From Streptosporangium brasiliense (GTDB taxonomy: Bacteria; Actinomycetota; Actinomycetes; Streptosporangiales; Streptosporangiaceae): 64,000 nt of DNA. Below, piece by piece: positions 29,043 through 37,123 of this stretch. Location: contig NZ_JAUSRB010000002.1 of NCBI RefSeq assembly GCF_030811595.1, positions 1-64,000 of the forward strand, written 5' to 3'. Under the pieces are notes generated by a model. It saw only the letters and a list, made by a program, of their open reading frames with translations, did no database searches and was not told the DNA's origin. Position 1 is the first letter of the stretch, and every line of letters starts with the position of its first letter. The position numbers and the translations under genes are program-made.

Positions 29043-32000
29043 TCACCAGGGGGCCGCCTCCTGGGCGGGGAGCCGGGCCCGCAGGTCCCGGAGCGCCGGC
29101 CTGTACACCTCCGTCCCGGCGCGGCGGACGAAGTCCTCCGCCGCGCGCAGATGCGCCCCGGCCCGCTCGCGGTCGCCGTCCAGCAGGGCGAGGCGCGCCA
29201 GGCACAGGTCGGTCACCGACCAGCCCAGCAGGCGGCCCGCGTTCGGAGCCAGCCGGCCGTACAGGGCCCACCCGGCGGCCACGTCGCCGAGCGCCGCGCA
29301 GAGCTCGCTGACCGCGTCCGGCACGAACCGGTAGGCCAGGTCGGGCTCGATCAGGGCGAAGCCGTCGCGGGAGATCTCAGCGAAGACCACGCGCGCCTCG
29401 TCGGCCCGGCCCAGGTCGATCAGGGCCAGGCAGCGCAGGATCTGCCAGGGCCGCTGGCCGGGACGCTGAGCGAGCGTCTTGTCGGCCAACGTGAGCGCCT
29501 CTCCGGCCGCGCCCCGCGCTCTCAGGGCGAGGAAGCGGAGCACTCCACTGCGCAGATCCGCGTCGCCCCTGCCCATGGACCCCCGTCCCAGGGCTCCCTC
29601 CGGATGTGCCGCGCCGGACTCCTCCGCCGCGGCGAGGGCGTCGGCGAAACGCCCGCCCAGGTAGGCGAGGACCGCGCTCTGCCAGGCGGTCAGGCTGACC
29701 ATCGAGGGGAGCCGGAGCCGGTCGGCGGTCTCCCTGAGCCAGGACAGCAGCTCGACGGCCTCGTCGGCCCGCCCCTGGGCGCTCAGCTCCATGTACTCGG
29801 CCTCGCGTCCGATCCACTCGACGGTCAGGTCACCGGTGCGCAGACCGATCTCCAGGAGCTCGTCGATGACCGCCCGCGCGCCGTCGTGGTCGTGGTCGTG
29901 CCTGAGCACCATCTCCAGGACGATCAGCGCGTTGGACAGCGCCCGATCGTCGCCGGTACGGCGGGCCAGCCGTACCGCCTCACGCGCCATCGCGACGCTG
30001 CGCTCGACGGGACGGGCCGCGGAGCCGGTCATCGCGGCGGCGGCGAGCAGCCGGGCCCGCCACGGCGAGCCCTCGGCCAGCCCGGAGGCGAGGACCCGGT
30101 CGATGCGCTCGACGAGCCGGTCGATGCCGGTGATCTCCTCGTACATGGCCAGGTGGATGGGGTCGGAGAAGCCCAGCACCGCCCGGGCCAGCCGGTTGTC
30201 GTCGCCGAGCCCCTCGGCGATCTCCGCGGCGGCCTCCAGGGAGGCGTGGGCCGCGATGCTCATGCCCGCCGCCGCCTGCGCCTCGGCCAGGTCGATCAGC
30301 AGGTCGCAGCGGAGCGCGTCGTCGGACCGGGGGAGCCGGTCGATCATCGAGATCGCCTGTTCCAGGTTCTCCACCGCGTCCTCGTGGGCGAACTGCGCCA
30401 TCGCCTGGGCCGCCGCGCGCCGGGTGTAACCGATGGCCTTGCCCGCCATCCGAGGGGTCAGCAGGCCCTCGCGGTAGTGGTGGGCGATCTCGGTGAGACG
30501 GGTCCCGCTCCGCTCCTCCACCACCTCGGCGATCCGCGCGTGCAGCCGCCGACGGCGCAGCGGCGGCAGCCCCTCGCGGAGCACGTCGCGGACGATGTCG
30601 TGGACGAACCGGCAGGTCAGACCGTCGCCTTCGATCAGCAGCCGGGCCCGGACCGCGGCGTCGACGATGTCGAGCACCCGCTCCTCGGGCAGCTCCACCA
30701 CCCGGAGCAGGGTATCGGTCGCCGCGTCCCGGCCGAGCAGGGCCGCGACGGTCAGCACCTCCTCGGTGTCCGGCGGCAGGCCGGCCATCCGGCCGCGCAC
30801 GACGTCGGACAGGGCCTGCGGGGTCTCCCCCAGTTGCAGGACCTCCCCCAGGAAGAACGGGTTGCCCGCGGTCAGCCGGTCCATCTCCCCGGCCCGGTCC
30901 GGATCGGCGCCGGCCCGGCCGAGATACTCGCGGATCTCCTCCTCGCCGAGCCCCCGCAGCAGGAGCCGCCGCACGTGCGGCAGCCGTACCAGCGCGCCGA
31001 GGGCGTGCTCCAGCGCCCCACCGGGGGGCACGTCGGTGTCGCGGTAGGTGGCCACCACGGCCAGCTCCGGGCAGAGCCGGGTGGAGGCGAGGAACTCCAG
31101 CAGCCGCAGCGACGACGCGTCGGCCCACTGGAGGTCGTCGAGGACGACCATGAGCCGGCCGTGCTCGTTCAGCAGCCGGGCGAACGCCTCGTAGAACTGG
31201 AACTGCCCGGCCGCGGCGAGCTGGGTCAGCTCACCGTCCTTGCCGACCAGCTCCTGTACGGCCTGCGTCCACGGCCAGAAGGGCGGTGTGCCGCTGCCGT
31301 CCCAGCAGCGGCCCCACACCACCCGGCGGCCCCGGGAGCGGGCGGTCTCGGCGGCGTGTTCGGCCAGGCTGGTCTTGCCGATCCCCGGTTCCCCGGCCAG
31401 CAGCACCACCTGGTGTCCCTCGCCCGCGACCGCCAGGTCCAGTGCCTCAGCCTCGGCGTCCCGGCCGACCAGCCGGGCGCGCCGGCGCGCCGCCGTCCGG
31501 ACCCGGGGTGTGAGGGCGGGGTCCTGGTCGAGGATGCGCCGCTCCATCTCCCGTGACCGGGGGTCGGGGTCCAGCCCCAGGTCCTCCACCAGGAGCCTGC
31601 GCCCCTCGGCGAGCACGGCCAGCGCGTCGGCCTGCCGCCCGGCCTGGTAGAGGGCGTGGGCGCCGAGCACGCGGAGCCGCTCCCTGAACGGGTGGGCGGC
31701 GACCAGCTGGGACAGCGCGCCGGTCAACGTGGCCCCCAGGCCGAGTGCGAGGTCGGCCTCGGCCAGGTCCTCCTCCAGCGCCAGCCGGAACTCGGCCAGG
31801 TGGGCGATCTCCTCGGCGGCCCAGGCGGCGCCCGCGAAGTCGGCGAGCGGCTCCCCGCGCCATTCCTCCAGCGCCAGCCGGAACTGCCGGCCGGCGGCCT
31901 CGTGCTCGCCGCCGGCGCTCATGCGCCTGCCCTCGGCCGCCCGCTCACGGGCCCTGGCCAGGTCGAGCGCGGTCTCGGGGATGTCGAGGGCGTAGCCGCC

Positions 32001-32273
32001 GGGCCTGCTGACCAGGACGGCAGGGGGCACGTCCCGCCGCCTGCCGGGCTCGAAGACACGGCGGAGCTTGGAGATGTACGCCTGGACGGTGTTGACCGCG
32101 CCGGGCGGCGGCACGTCCTCCCAGAGCGCGTCGATCAGCCGGTGCGGTCCGACCGGACGGGGGGCGGCGAGCATGCACATCGCCAGCACCGCCCGCTGCT
32201 GGTAGGGCCCGATGTCCAACGGCATCCCGTCGTCGGCGACCACACCGACCGGTCCCAGCACACGAAAGTCCAT
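29043..32273 (-). CDS. SARP/BTAD-type ATPase regulator (AfsR-like)
   Basis: A 1076-residue transcriptional regulator. Order: OmpR-like winged helix (residues 1-90; DFRVLGPVGVVADDG, NTVQAYISKLRRVF), BTAD helical domain (about 95-240), STAND-type ATPase with Walker A LLAGEPGIGKTSLAEHA near 290 and Walker B LMVVLDDLQWADAS near 375, then ~500 residues of TPR-like helices. Such regulators activate secondary metabolite or developmental genes and couple ATP binding to DNA binding. ATG 32273 has GAGGTGG upstream. It stands alone next to the trehalose operon, and whether it controls that operon cannot be told. A 17-bp repeat array lies upstream. Confidence 0.9.
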   Translation of the reverse strand: MDFRVLGPVGVVADDGMPLDIGPYQQRAVLAMCMLAAPRPVGPHRLIDALWEDVPPPGAVNTVQAYISKLRRVFEPGRRRDVPPAVLVSRPGGYALDIPETALDLARARERAAEGRRMSAGGEHEAAGRQFRLALEEWRGEPLADFAGAAWAAEEIAHLAEFRLALEEDLAEADLALGLGATLTGALSQLVAAHPFRERLRVLGAHALYQAGRQADALAVLAEGRRLLVEDLGLDPDPRSREMERRILDQDPALTPRVRTAARRRARLVGRDAEAEALDLAVAGEGHQVVLLAGEPGIGKTSLAEHAAETARSRGRRVVWGRCWDGSGTPPFWPWTQAVQELVGKDGELTQLAAAGQFQFYEAFARLLNEHGRLMVVLDDLQWADASSLRLLEFLASTRLCPELAVVATYRDTDVPPGGALEHALGALVRLPHVRRLLLRGLGEEEIREYLGRAGADPDRAGEMDRLTAGNPFFLGEVLQLGETPQALSDVVRGRMAGLPPDTEEVLTVAALLGRDAATDTLLRVVELPEERVLDIVDAAVRARLLIEGDGLTCRFVHDIVRDVLREGLPPLRRRRLHARIAEVVEERSGTRLTEIAHHYREGLLTPRMAGKAIGYTRRAAAQAMAQFAHEDAVENLEQAISMIDRLPRSDDALRCDLLIDLAEAQAAAGMSIAAHASLEAAAEIAEGLGDDNRLARAVLGFSDPIHLAMYEEITGIDRLVERIDRVLASGLAEGSPWRARLLAAAAMTGSAARPVERSVAMAREAVRLARRTGDDRALSNALIVLEMVLRHDHDHDGARAVIDELLEIGLRTGDLTVEWIGREAEYMELSAQGRADEAVELLSWLRETADRLRLPSMVSLTAWQSAVLAYLGGRFADALAAAEESGAAHPEGALGRGSMGRGDADLRSGVLRFLALRARGAAGEALTLADKTLAQRPGQRPWQILRCLALIDLGRADEARVVFAEISRDGFALIEPDLAYRFVPDAVSELCAALGDVAAGWALYGRLAPNAGRLLGWSVTDLCLARLALLDGDRERAGAHLRAAEDFVRRAGTEVYRPALRDLRARLPAQEAAPW

Positions 32274-32361
32274 CCGGCCACCTCGCTCGCGAACTCGGCC
32301 GATAGTACCTTTCGCACCGCACCGGCATGCCCGGCCGCCGGATGCCCGCCGTCCCGCGCCC

Positions 32362-32463
32362 GACCGTCCCGCACCCTGACCGTCCCGCACCTCCGACCGT
32401 CATGTACCCCCTGACCGTCACGCACCCCTGACCGTCACGCACCCCCGACCGTCACGCACCCCC
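32362..32463. repeat. 17-bp tandem repeat, about 6 copies
   Basis: GACCGTC-starting units begin at 32362, 32378, 32395, 32413, 32430 and 32447, with a partial one at 32464. Copies near the right end are almost identical. The array fills the gap upstream of the SARP gene and includes the last codons of the zinc-knuckle protein. Confidence 0.85.
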
Positions 32464-32748
32464 GACCTGAAGCCGGTCGATCCGCCCGGTGCCGTCGCAG
32501 AGCGAACACTGCTCGTGCCCGCCGGTCGTGCCCTCGCCCCGGCACAGCCCGCACCTCAGCAGGGCGCCGAACCGGGGGTCGCGGTAGGTGTGCCGGAACA
32601 GCCTGCCGCGGTCGATCTGCCATTCCTGCACCCAGGCGAACGCGTCCACCTCCGCGAAGATCGAGACGTCCAGCGCCCGCAGGCAGATGATCAGTAAGCT
32701 GCCCGCACCGATCCGGGGACCGCCGCGGAATCCGATGTCGTGCTTCAA
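32452..32748 (-). CDS. Small protein with CxxCxGxG zinc knuckle
   Basis: A 98-residue protein of unknown function. Its C terminus has CGLCRGEGTTGGHEQCSLCDGTGRID, two CxxCxGxG-like repeats as in the DnaJ zinc finger, so it probably binds one zinc. The N-terminal part (GSLLIICLRALDVSIFAEVDAFAWVQEW) is mixed and may be a small folded domain. The start is a rare TTG at 32748, supported by AAGGAGGTGA about 7 nt upstream, among the strongest Shine-Dalgarno sequences in the window. The stop lies inside the 17-bp repeat array. It is divergent from the XRE regulator. Confidence 0.65.
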   Translation of the reverse strand: MKHDIGFRGGPRIGAGSLLIICLRALDVSIFAEVDAFAWVQEWQIDRGRLFRHTYRDPRFGALLRCGLCRGEGTTGGHEQCSLCDGTGRIDRLQVGGA

Positions 32749-32984
32749 GGACCGTCACCTCCTTGAAGGTTCACCCCAGTGGGGCCTCGCTCCTGTTTTA
32801 CCCTGGTCTGTGCCATAGAAGACTGCCATTGGCAATTACCACAGGAATGTACCTCTGGTGGTTACCTTCTGGGATTGCCAGACGATACTGCCGTTTGACT
32901 GTTACCATCGCCACGGCCTGGGAAGGCTTCCATGAGCGAGGCGGCAGCCGCCCTGCACCGTCGGGGAAGAAGAGGTGAGCGCCG
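32749..32984. promoter_or_regulatory. AT-richer divergent control region with repeated TTACC elements
   Basis: The 236-bp gap between the zinc-knuckle gene and the XRE regulator is less GC-rich than its surroundings. TTACC recurs at 32798-32802 (TTTTACC), 32836-32840 (AATTACC), 32862-32866 (GGTTACC) and 32903-32907 (TGTTACC), possible binding sites of the divergent XRE protein. TTGACT at 32896 resembles a -35, but no matching -10 was found. Confidence 0.35.
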
Positions 32985-33836
32985 ATGGCCGGCACCAACC
33001 CCACCCTGCGCCGCCGACAGCTCGCCAGCCGCCTGCGCGAGCTCCGCGAACAGGCCGGCAGGAGCATCAAAGAGGCCGCCGAACAGCTCGAATGCTCACC
33101 GGCGAAGATCAGCCGGATCGAGACCGCCCAGCGCGGCGCGCTGCCCCGGGACGTGCGTGACCTGTGCCTGTTCTACGGGATGACCGACCAGGCGCAGATC
33201 GACGCCCTGATGTCCCTGGCCCGGGAGGCCAAGCAGCAGGTGTGGTGGCAGGAGACGGAGGACGTCGACTTCCGCCCCTTCCTCGGCCTGGAGATCGACG
33301 CCACGGCGATCTCGGAGTATGAGACGACGACCGTCCCCGGCCTTCTCCAGACCGAGGACTACGCCCGCGCGGTCATCAAGGGATATCTGCCGGGAATGGC
33401 GCAGGACGTTCTGGAAGAGCGGGTCGCCTACCGGCTCAGGCGCCAAGAACGCCTGCACGGGCCCCATCCGCCGAAATACTGGGTGCTTCTCGACGAATCC
33501 GTGCTGCACCGCCATGTGGGCGGGGTCGAGGTCATGAGGAAGCAGCTTGAACACCTCGGAAAGGCCTCCGAGCTGTCCCACGTGACCATCCAGGTGATCC
33601 CCTTCACCGTCGGCGCGCACATGGGATTCGACAGTGCTTTCATTTTATTGGAGTTTTCCGATCCCACAATCGGCGACACCGTGTATCTCGACACCCTCAT
33701 GGGTAGCTTCTACCTGGAGAAAGCCAGAGAGCTCGAACGTTTCAGAGAAACGCTCAACCATCTTCGCGCAGTGGCCCTGAGCCCACAGGAGTCAGCCGTC
33801 CACATCGCGAGGGCATACGATAGGTTCGCTGCCTGA
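32985..33836 (+). CDS. XRE-family regulator with DUF5753
   Basis: A 283-residue protein: Cro/C1-type helix-turn-helix at residues 5-65 (LASRLRELREQAGRSIKEAAEQLECSPAKISRIETA) followed by DUF5753 (VPGLLQTEDYARAVIKGYLP, ERVAYRLRRQERL, VTIQVIPFTVGAHMGFDSAF). These proteins are abundant in actinomycetes and usually sit beside small DUF397 partners, as in the Streptomyces Scr1/Scr2-type pairs affecting development and antibiotic production. AGAGGTGA precedes ATG 32985. Two DUF397 genes follow. Confidence 0.92.
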   Translation: MAGTNPTLRRRQLASRLRELREQAGRSIKEAAEQLECSPAKISRIETAQRGALPRDVRDLCLFYGMTDQAQIDALMSLAREAKQQVWWQETEDVDFRPFLGLEIDATAISEYETTTVPGLLQTEDYARAVIKGYLPGMAQDVLEERVAYRLRRQERLHGPHPPKYWVLLDESVLHRHVGGVEVMRKQLEHLGKASELSHVTIQVIPFTVGAHMGFDSAFILLEFSDPTIGDTVYLDTLMGSFYLEKARELERFRETLNHLRAVALSPQESAVHIARAYDRFAA

Positions 33837-33890
33837 CCGGCGCATTCCGTCATCCGACCGACAATCCCAACGAATTCTCATGGAGAGACG

Positions 33891-34103
33891 ATGACGTCTT
33901 CCAAAACCACTGAGCCCGCCACCCTCCGGTGGCAGGTCTCAAGCCGGTGCAACAACGGCTCCTGCGTGGAAATCGCCCGGCTTCCCGACGGGGGCGTGGG
34001 CATGCGCGACAGCAAGAACAAGAATGGACCGGTCCTGGAGTTCACCACGGCGGAATTCCAGACTTTCATATACAGCATCAAGGACGGAAAGTTCGACCTG
34101 TAG
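33891..34103 (+). CDS. DUF397 protein, first copy
   Basis: A 70-residue protein with the DUF397 core WQVSSRCNNGSCVEIARL, MRDSKNKNGPVLEFTTAEFQTF and a terminal IKDGKFDL. DUF397 proteins act with an upstream XRE-DUF5753 regulator, proposed to be a regulatory or toxin-antitoxin-like pair. It begins 54 bp after the regulator stop, with GGAGAG before ATG 33891, so the two are probably co-transcribed. A strong hairpin follows. Confidence 0.88.
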   Translation: MTSSKTTEPATLRWQVSSRCNNGSCVEIARLPDGGVGMRDSKNKNGPVLEFTTAEFQTFIYSIKDGKFDL

Positions 34104-34135
34104 AACCGGCTTCCCACACAGAGGCCTGAGACCTT

Positions 34136-34172
34136 GAGACGGCGCCGCGGAGGATCCCGCCGGCGCCGTCTC
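34136..34172. terminator. Perfect 12-bp hairpin after the first DUF397 gene
   Basis: GAGACGGCGCCG (34136-34147), 13-nt loop, exact complement (34161-34172), then CTTGTTC. It likely ends the XRE-DUF397 transcript. Confidence 0.65.
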
Positions 34173-34276
34173 CTTGTTCACCGGCCGGCCGCGGGGGCCG
34201 TCCGCGGCGGCGCACCAGGCACTCGCCCCCCGGCAATCACAGCGGACGATCACAGGTCCGTGGCGTGAAAATAGAT

Positions 34277-34282
34277 TATAAT
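34277..34282 (+). promoter_or_regulatory. Consensus TATAAT -10 before the second DUF397 gene
   Basis: A perfect TATAAT in an AT-rich pocket (TGAAAATAGATTATAATTC), 58 bp before ATG 34341. No good -35 is visible. With the preceding hairpin, it indicates separate transcription of the second DUF397 gene. Confidence 0.5.
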
Positions 34283-34340
34283 TCTCGCGGCGCGACGCTC
34301 TTCCATGGGAAGAGTTGTCAATCTTTCCGGGAGGAGACGC

Positions 34341-34541
34341 ATGGACAGCGGCTCGCGGTTCCATGGAGCAGTCTGGCGATCCAAGTGCAACAACGGCACC
34401 TGCGTCGAAATCGCTTCGCAGGGCGGCTGGGTCGGCGTGCGGGACAGCAAGGACGGCGGCACCGGACCCGTCCTGTCGTTCACCCAGGAAGAGTGGAGCA
34501 CCTTCGTCAAGGCCGTGAAGAACGGGGCTTTCGACGTTTGA
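34341..34541 (+). CDS. DUF397 protein, second copy
   Basis: A 66-residue DUF397 protein closely related to the first: WRSKCNNGTCVEIASQG, GVRDSKDGGTGPVLSFTQEEW and a terminal VKNGAFDV. GGAGGAG lies before ATG 34341. It has its own candidate promoter and is isolated from the XRE gene by a hairpin, so the single regulator could have two partners with different expression. Confidence 0.88.
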   Translation: MDSGSRFHGAVWRSKCNNGTCVEIASQGGWVGVRDSKDGGTGPVLSFTQEEWSTFVKAVKNGAFDV

Positions 34542-34592
34542 CCTCCGCCGCGGGGGTAGTCCGAGCGTTCTCACGAGCGGAGGACGCCAAGA

Positions 34593-35021
34593 ATGGGCGG
34601 ATTCAAGAAATTCCTGATGAGAGGCAATCTCGTCGAACTCGCCGTGGCGGTGGTGATCGGCGCGACCTTCAGCGGCCTGGTGCAGGCGCTGGTCAAGGAT
34701 CTGATCACACCTTTGATCGCGGCCATCACCGGGGGCGGTGGACCGGACTTCTCGACATATGTGTTCACGGTCAACGGCGCCAAGTTCATGTACGGCGACT
34801 TCGTCAACCACCTGTTGAGCTTCCTCATCATCGCCTCCGTCGTCTACTGGCTGGTCGTGATGCCGATGACCCGGGTCATCGCCTTCTTCGACCGGGACAA
34901 GGAGGCGACCGAGAAGAAATGCCCGGAGTGCCTCAGCGACATCCCCGTCGAGGCGAGCCGCTGCGCCTTCTGCACCGTGGAGCTGTCCCGGGTCCGCTCC
35001 GCGGACAGACCGCCCGCCTGA
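34593..35021 (+). CDS. mscL: Large-conductance mechanosensitive channel with C-terminal zinc ribbon
   Basis: A 142-residue MscL that releases solutes during osmotic downshock. TM1 is RGNLVELAVAVVIGATFSG, the pore-lining helix with the conserved Gly/Ala pattern; TM2 is FVNHLLSFLIIASVVYWLVV. After the usual cytoplasmic helix comes CPECLSDIPVEASRCAFC, a four-cysteine zinc ribbon absent from E. coli MscL. The 3' end is partly duplicated just downstream. Confidence 0.93.
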   Translation: MGGFKKFLMRGNLVELAVAVVIGATFSGLVQALVKDLITPLIAAITGGGGPDFSTYVFTVNGAKFMYGDFVNHLLSFLIIASVVYWLVVMPMTRVIAFFDRDKEATEKKCPECLSDIPVEASRCAFCTVELSRVRSADRPPA

Positions 35022-35074
35022 TCACGCACCACGGAACTGCCCCGGTCCGCTCCGCGGGCGGCCCGCCCGCCTGA
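34981..35074. repeat. Tandem duplication of the mscL 3' end
   Basis: The last ~41 bp of mscL (34981-35021, including the stop) recur with changes at 35034-35074, again ending CCGCCCGCCTGA. The copy is noncoding. Confidence 0.75.
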
Positions 35075-35111
35075 CGGTGGGGACGTGGGGTCCCCGGCTG
35101 CCGGCGGGGGC

Positions 35112-36983
35112 TCAGGGACGGCGGAAGACCGGGACCTGCCGGCCCGCCCGGTCGGCCCCCTCCAGCACCACGCCGGAGCCGGGCGCCGGCCCTCCTCCGG
35201 GACCCCGCACGACGACGAGCGGGCCCCGGCCCGTGCGGTCTCCGGCGCCCGGGCCCGCCACATGGATCCGGGCGACGCGGCGGCTGCCCACGGCCAGGTA
35301 GTGCCAGCGGCCCGAGGGGGCCCGCCACCACGTGCCCGCGACCAGGTCGCGGCTGAGGCGGCTGCAGTCCCAGGTGTTCTGCCGGTCCCCGGTGGGGATG
35401 GCGCCGGTCCGCCCGCCGGCGGTGACGTACAGGACGGTCCGGGACGCGCTGGTCCCGTCGGCGTGGGTGAAGCGCGCGCACATCCACCGGCCCCTGGCCC
35501 CCTCCGGCAGCTCACCGCTCCAGAACTCCCAGGCGGTGGCCGAGCGGACCTCGGTGCCGGGCCGCGCCAGCGCGCACCCCAGGCGGGACCACGCGGCGAA
35601 GGCGCCCGAGGACGCGTCCAGCTCGCGCGGGCCGTACCGGCCGGCGTCGGCCGCCTCCGAGGTCTCGTAGCGGATGCTGCCCGGGGCCAGCTCGCCGAGG
35701 TCGACCACCGTGTAGGGCGTGCCGGGGGCGACGCCGGGCGCCCGCAGCCTCAGCACCGGGCCCCGCCAGCACCTCCCCCCGGCCAGGACGGGGACCGGCG
35801 AGGTCACGCCGTCCTCGACCGGGACCCTCCGCCACGACGGGGCCGGGCGGCCCAGCGCCGCCGCGGAGACCTCCTGCACCCAGGGGGGCAGCAGGTAGCG
35901 GGCGCCCCGGCCGGACGTCCGGAGCCTCAGGGGCCCGGAGCCGCCCGCCCCGGACCGGGGCTCGGGGAAGACCTGCAGGGAGCGGCCGGCACCGGACTCG
36001 CTGTAGCGGGCGATCCGGCCGGGCTCCCGCAGCACCACCACGCGCGCGCCGTCGACCTCCCCGGCGTACAGGAGCTGGGGTCCGGCGGCCGGCGGCCCCG
36101 CGGGAGCCCCGTGGAAGACCTCGGCCCGCACCTCGCCCGGCGTGCCCCAGGCCCTGAGCGCCCGCTCAAGCAGGCGTCCGTCCCCGCGCAGGCCACCGCG
36201 GGCCTCCCACGCCCCCAGGTCCAGCTCGGTGGTCCTGCGCCAGGCTCCGGCGGGGACCTGGCTGAGCGCCGGCGGCCGGGCGGCGGCCTCGGCTCCCCCG
36301 GCCGGGCCGCGCCCGCCGTACAGGCCGGCCAGCAGGGACGTCCCGCCGGCGAGCAGGGCCAGCCCCCCGGCGCCGGCGCTCAGGGCGCGCCCACGCGCGG
36401 GCGTGAGCCGTCCGTAGACGCGTGCGAGGGTCGGGTCGGAGGACGGGGCGCGCAGCGGGCCGAACCCCTTCTCGACCGCGGCGACCGCGGCGACGGCCGC
36501 ATCGGGGTCCTCGACGCCGCCCCCGGCCAGCGTCTCGCGGACCTCGTCGGGGCCGAGCCCCTCCATCCGGGAGAGCGCGTAGGCGGCGCGGGCCGACGGG
36601 GAGAGCCGGTCGACGGCGGCGCTGAAGGCCCGGTCGCCGCCGACCACCGCGGGGATGACCTCGATCCTCGTGCCCCGGCCCGGCAGCCGCCAGGAGCGGT
36701 GGCGCAGCGCCCGGCGCAGGACCTCCCGTCGCAGCGCCTCGATGCCGGCGCCGTCGCGGACGCCGGTGCCGGTGCCGGTGTCGATGCCGTCGCCGTCACC
36801 GTCGCGGGCGCCGGTGACGTCGCGGGCGCCGGTGCCGCGCAGCATGACGCGGGTGACCATCCGGTGCGCGAGGACCATCCGGCGCTCGCCGTCGCCGTGC
36901 GGGGGCAGCACCAGGTAGGCGAGCCAGACAAGGTCCCGATACGGTCGGGCCAGGGCAGGGTTGCCCCTGATGGACCGTGACAC
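35112..36983 (-). CDS. Single-pass membrane protein with sigma-like N terminus, function unknown
   Basis: A 623-residue protein. Residues 1-100 are helical and basic with a Gly/Asp/Thr-rich linker (about 52-80) encoded by simple DNA repeats. Residues 122-172 (AVDRLSPSARAAYALSRMEG, LGPDEVRETLAG) resemble sigma-factor region 4. A transmembrane segment follows at about 200-222 (ALSAGAGGLALLAGGTSLLAGLYG), then ~400 outward-facing residues with Trp and Cys that look beta-rich. The layout suggests a membrane-tethered regulator or a remodelled sigma domain sensing outside signals, but no family was recognised. GTG 36983 is chosen for GGAGGGGG upstream. It stands alone. Confidence 0.7.
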   Translation of the reverse strand: MSRSIRGNPALARPYRDLVWLAYLVLPPHGDGERRMVLAHRMVTRVMLRGTGARDVTGARDGDGDGIDTGTGTGVRDGAGIEALRREVLRRALRHRSWRLPGRGTRIEVIPAVVGGDRAFSAAVDRLSPSARAAYALSRMEGLGPDEVRETLAGGGVEDPDAAVAAVAAVEKGFGPLRAPSSDPTLARVYGRLTPARGRALSAGAGGLALLAGGTSLLAGLYGGRGPAGGAEAAARPPALSQVPAGAWRRTTELDLGAWEARGGLRGDGRLLERALRAWGTPGEVRAEVFHGAPAGPPAAGPQLLYAGEVDGARVVVLREPGRIARYSESGAGRSLQVFPEPRSGAGGSGPLRLRTSGRGARYLLPPWVQEVSAAALGRPAPSWRRVPVEDGVTSPVPVLAGGRCWRGPVLRLRAPGVAPGTPYTVVDLGELAPGSIRYETSEAADAGRYGPRELDASSGAFAAWSRLGCALARPGTEVRSATAWEFWSGELPEGARGRWMCARFTHADGTSASRTVLYVTAGGRTGAIPTGDRQNTWDCSRLSRDLVAGTWWRAPSGRWHYLAVGSRRVARIHVAGPGAGDRTGRGPLVVVRGPGGGPAPGSGVVLEGADRAGRQVPVFRRP

Positions 36984-37123
36984 GGCACCCCCTCCGGGTC
37001 GGCCACTTCGGGTAATCACTGAAATACGGTCGGTGAATAATAAGACCGTGCGTCCGGCCGGGGGCGGCGATGTTGGGAAAGCGTCCGTTTAGCCGAGAAA
37101 ATCACCTGTAGGACGATGGGACC

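Noticed and set aside
32362..32463. 17-bp repeat array considered as CRISPR or plasmid iterons
   Set aside because: No spacers, no replication initiator gene or AT-rich origin beside it; the gene content is chromosomal.
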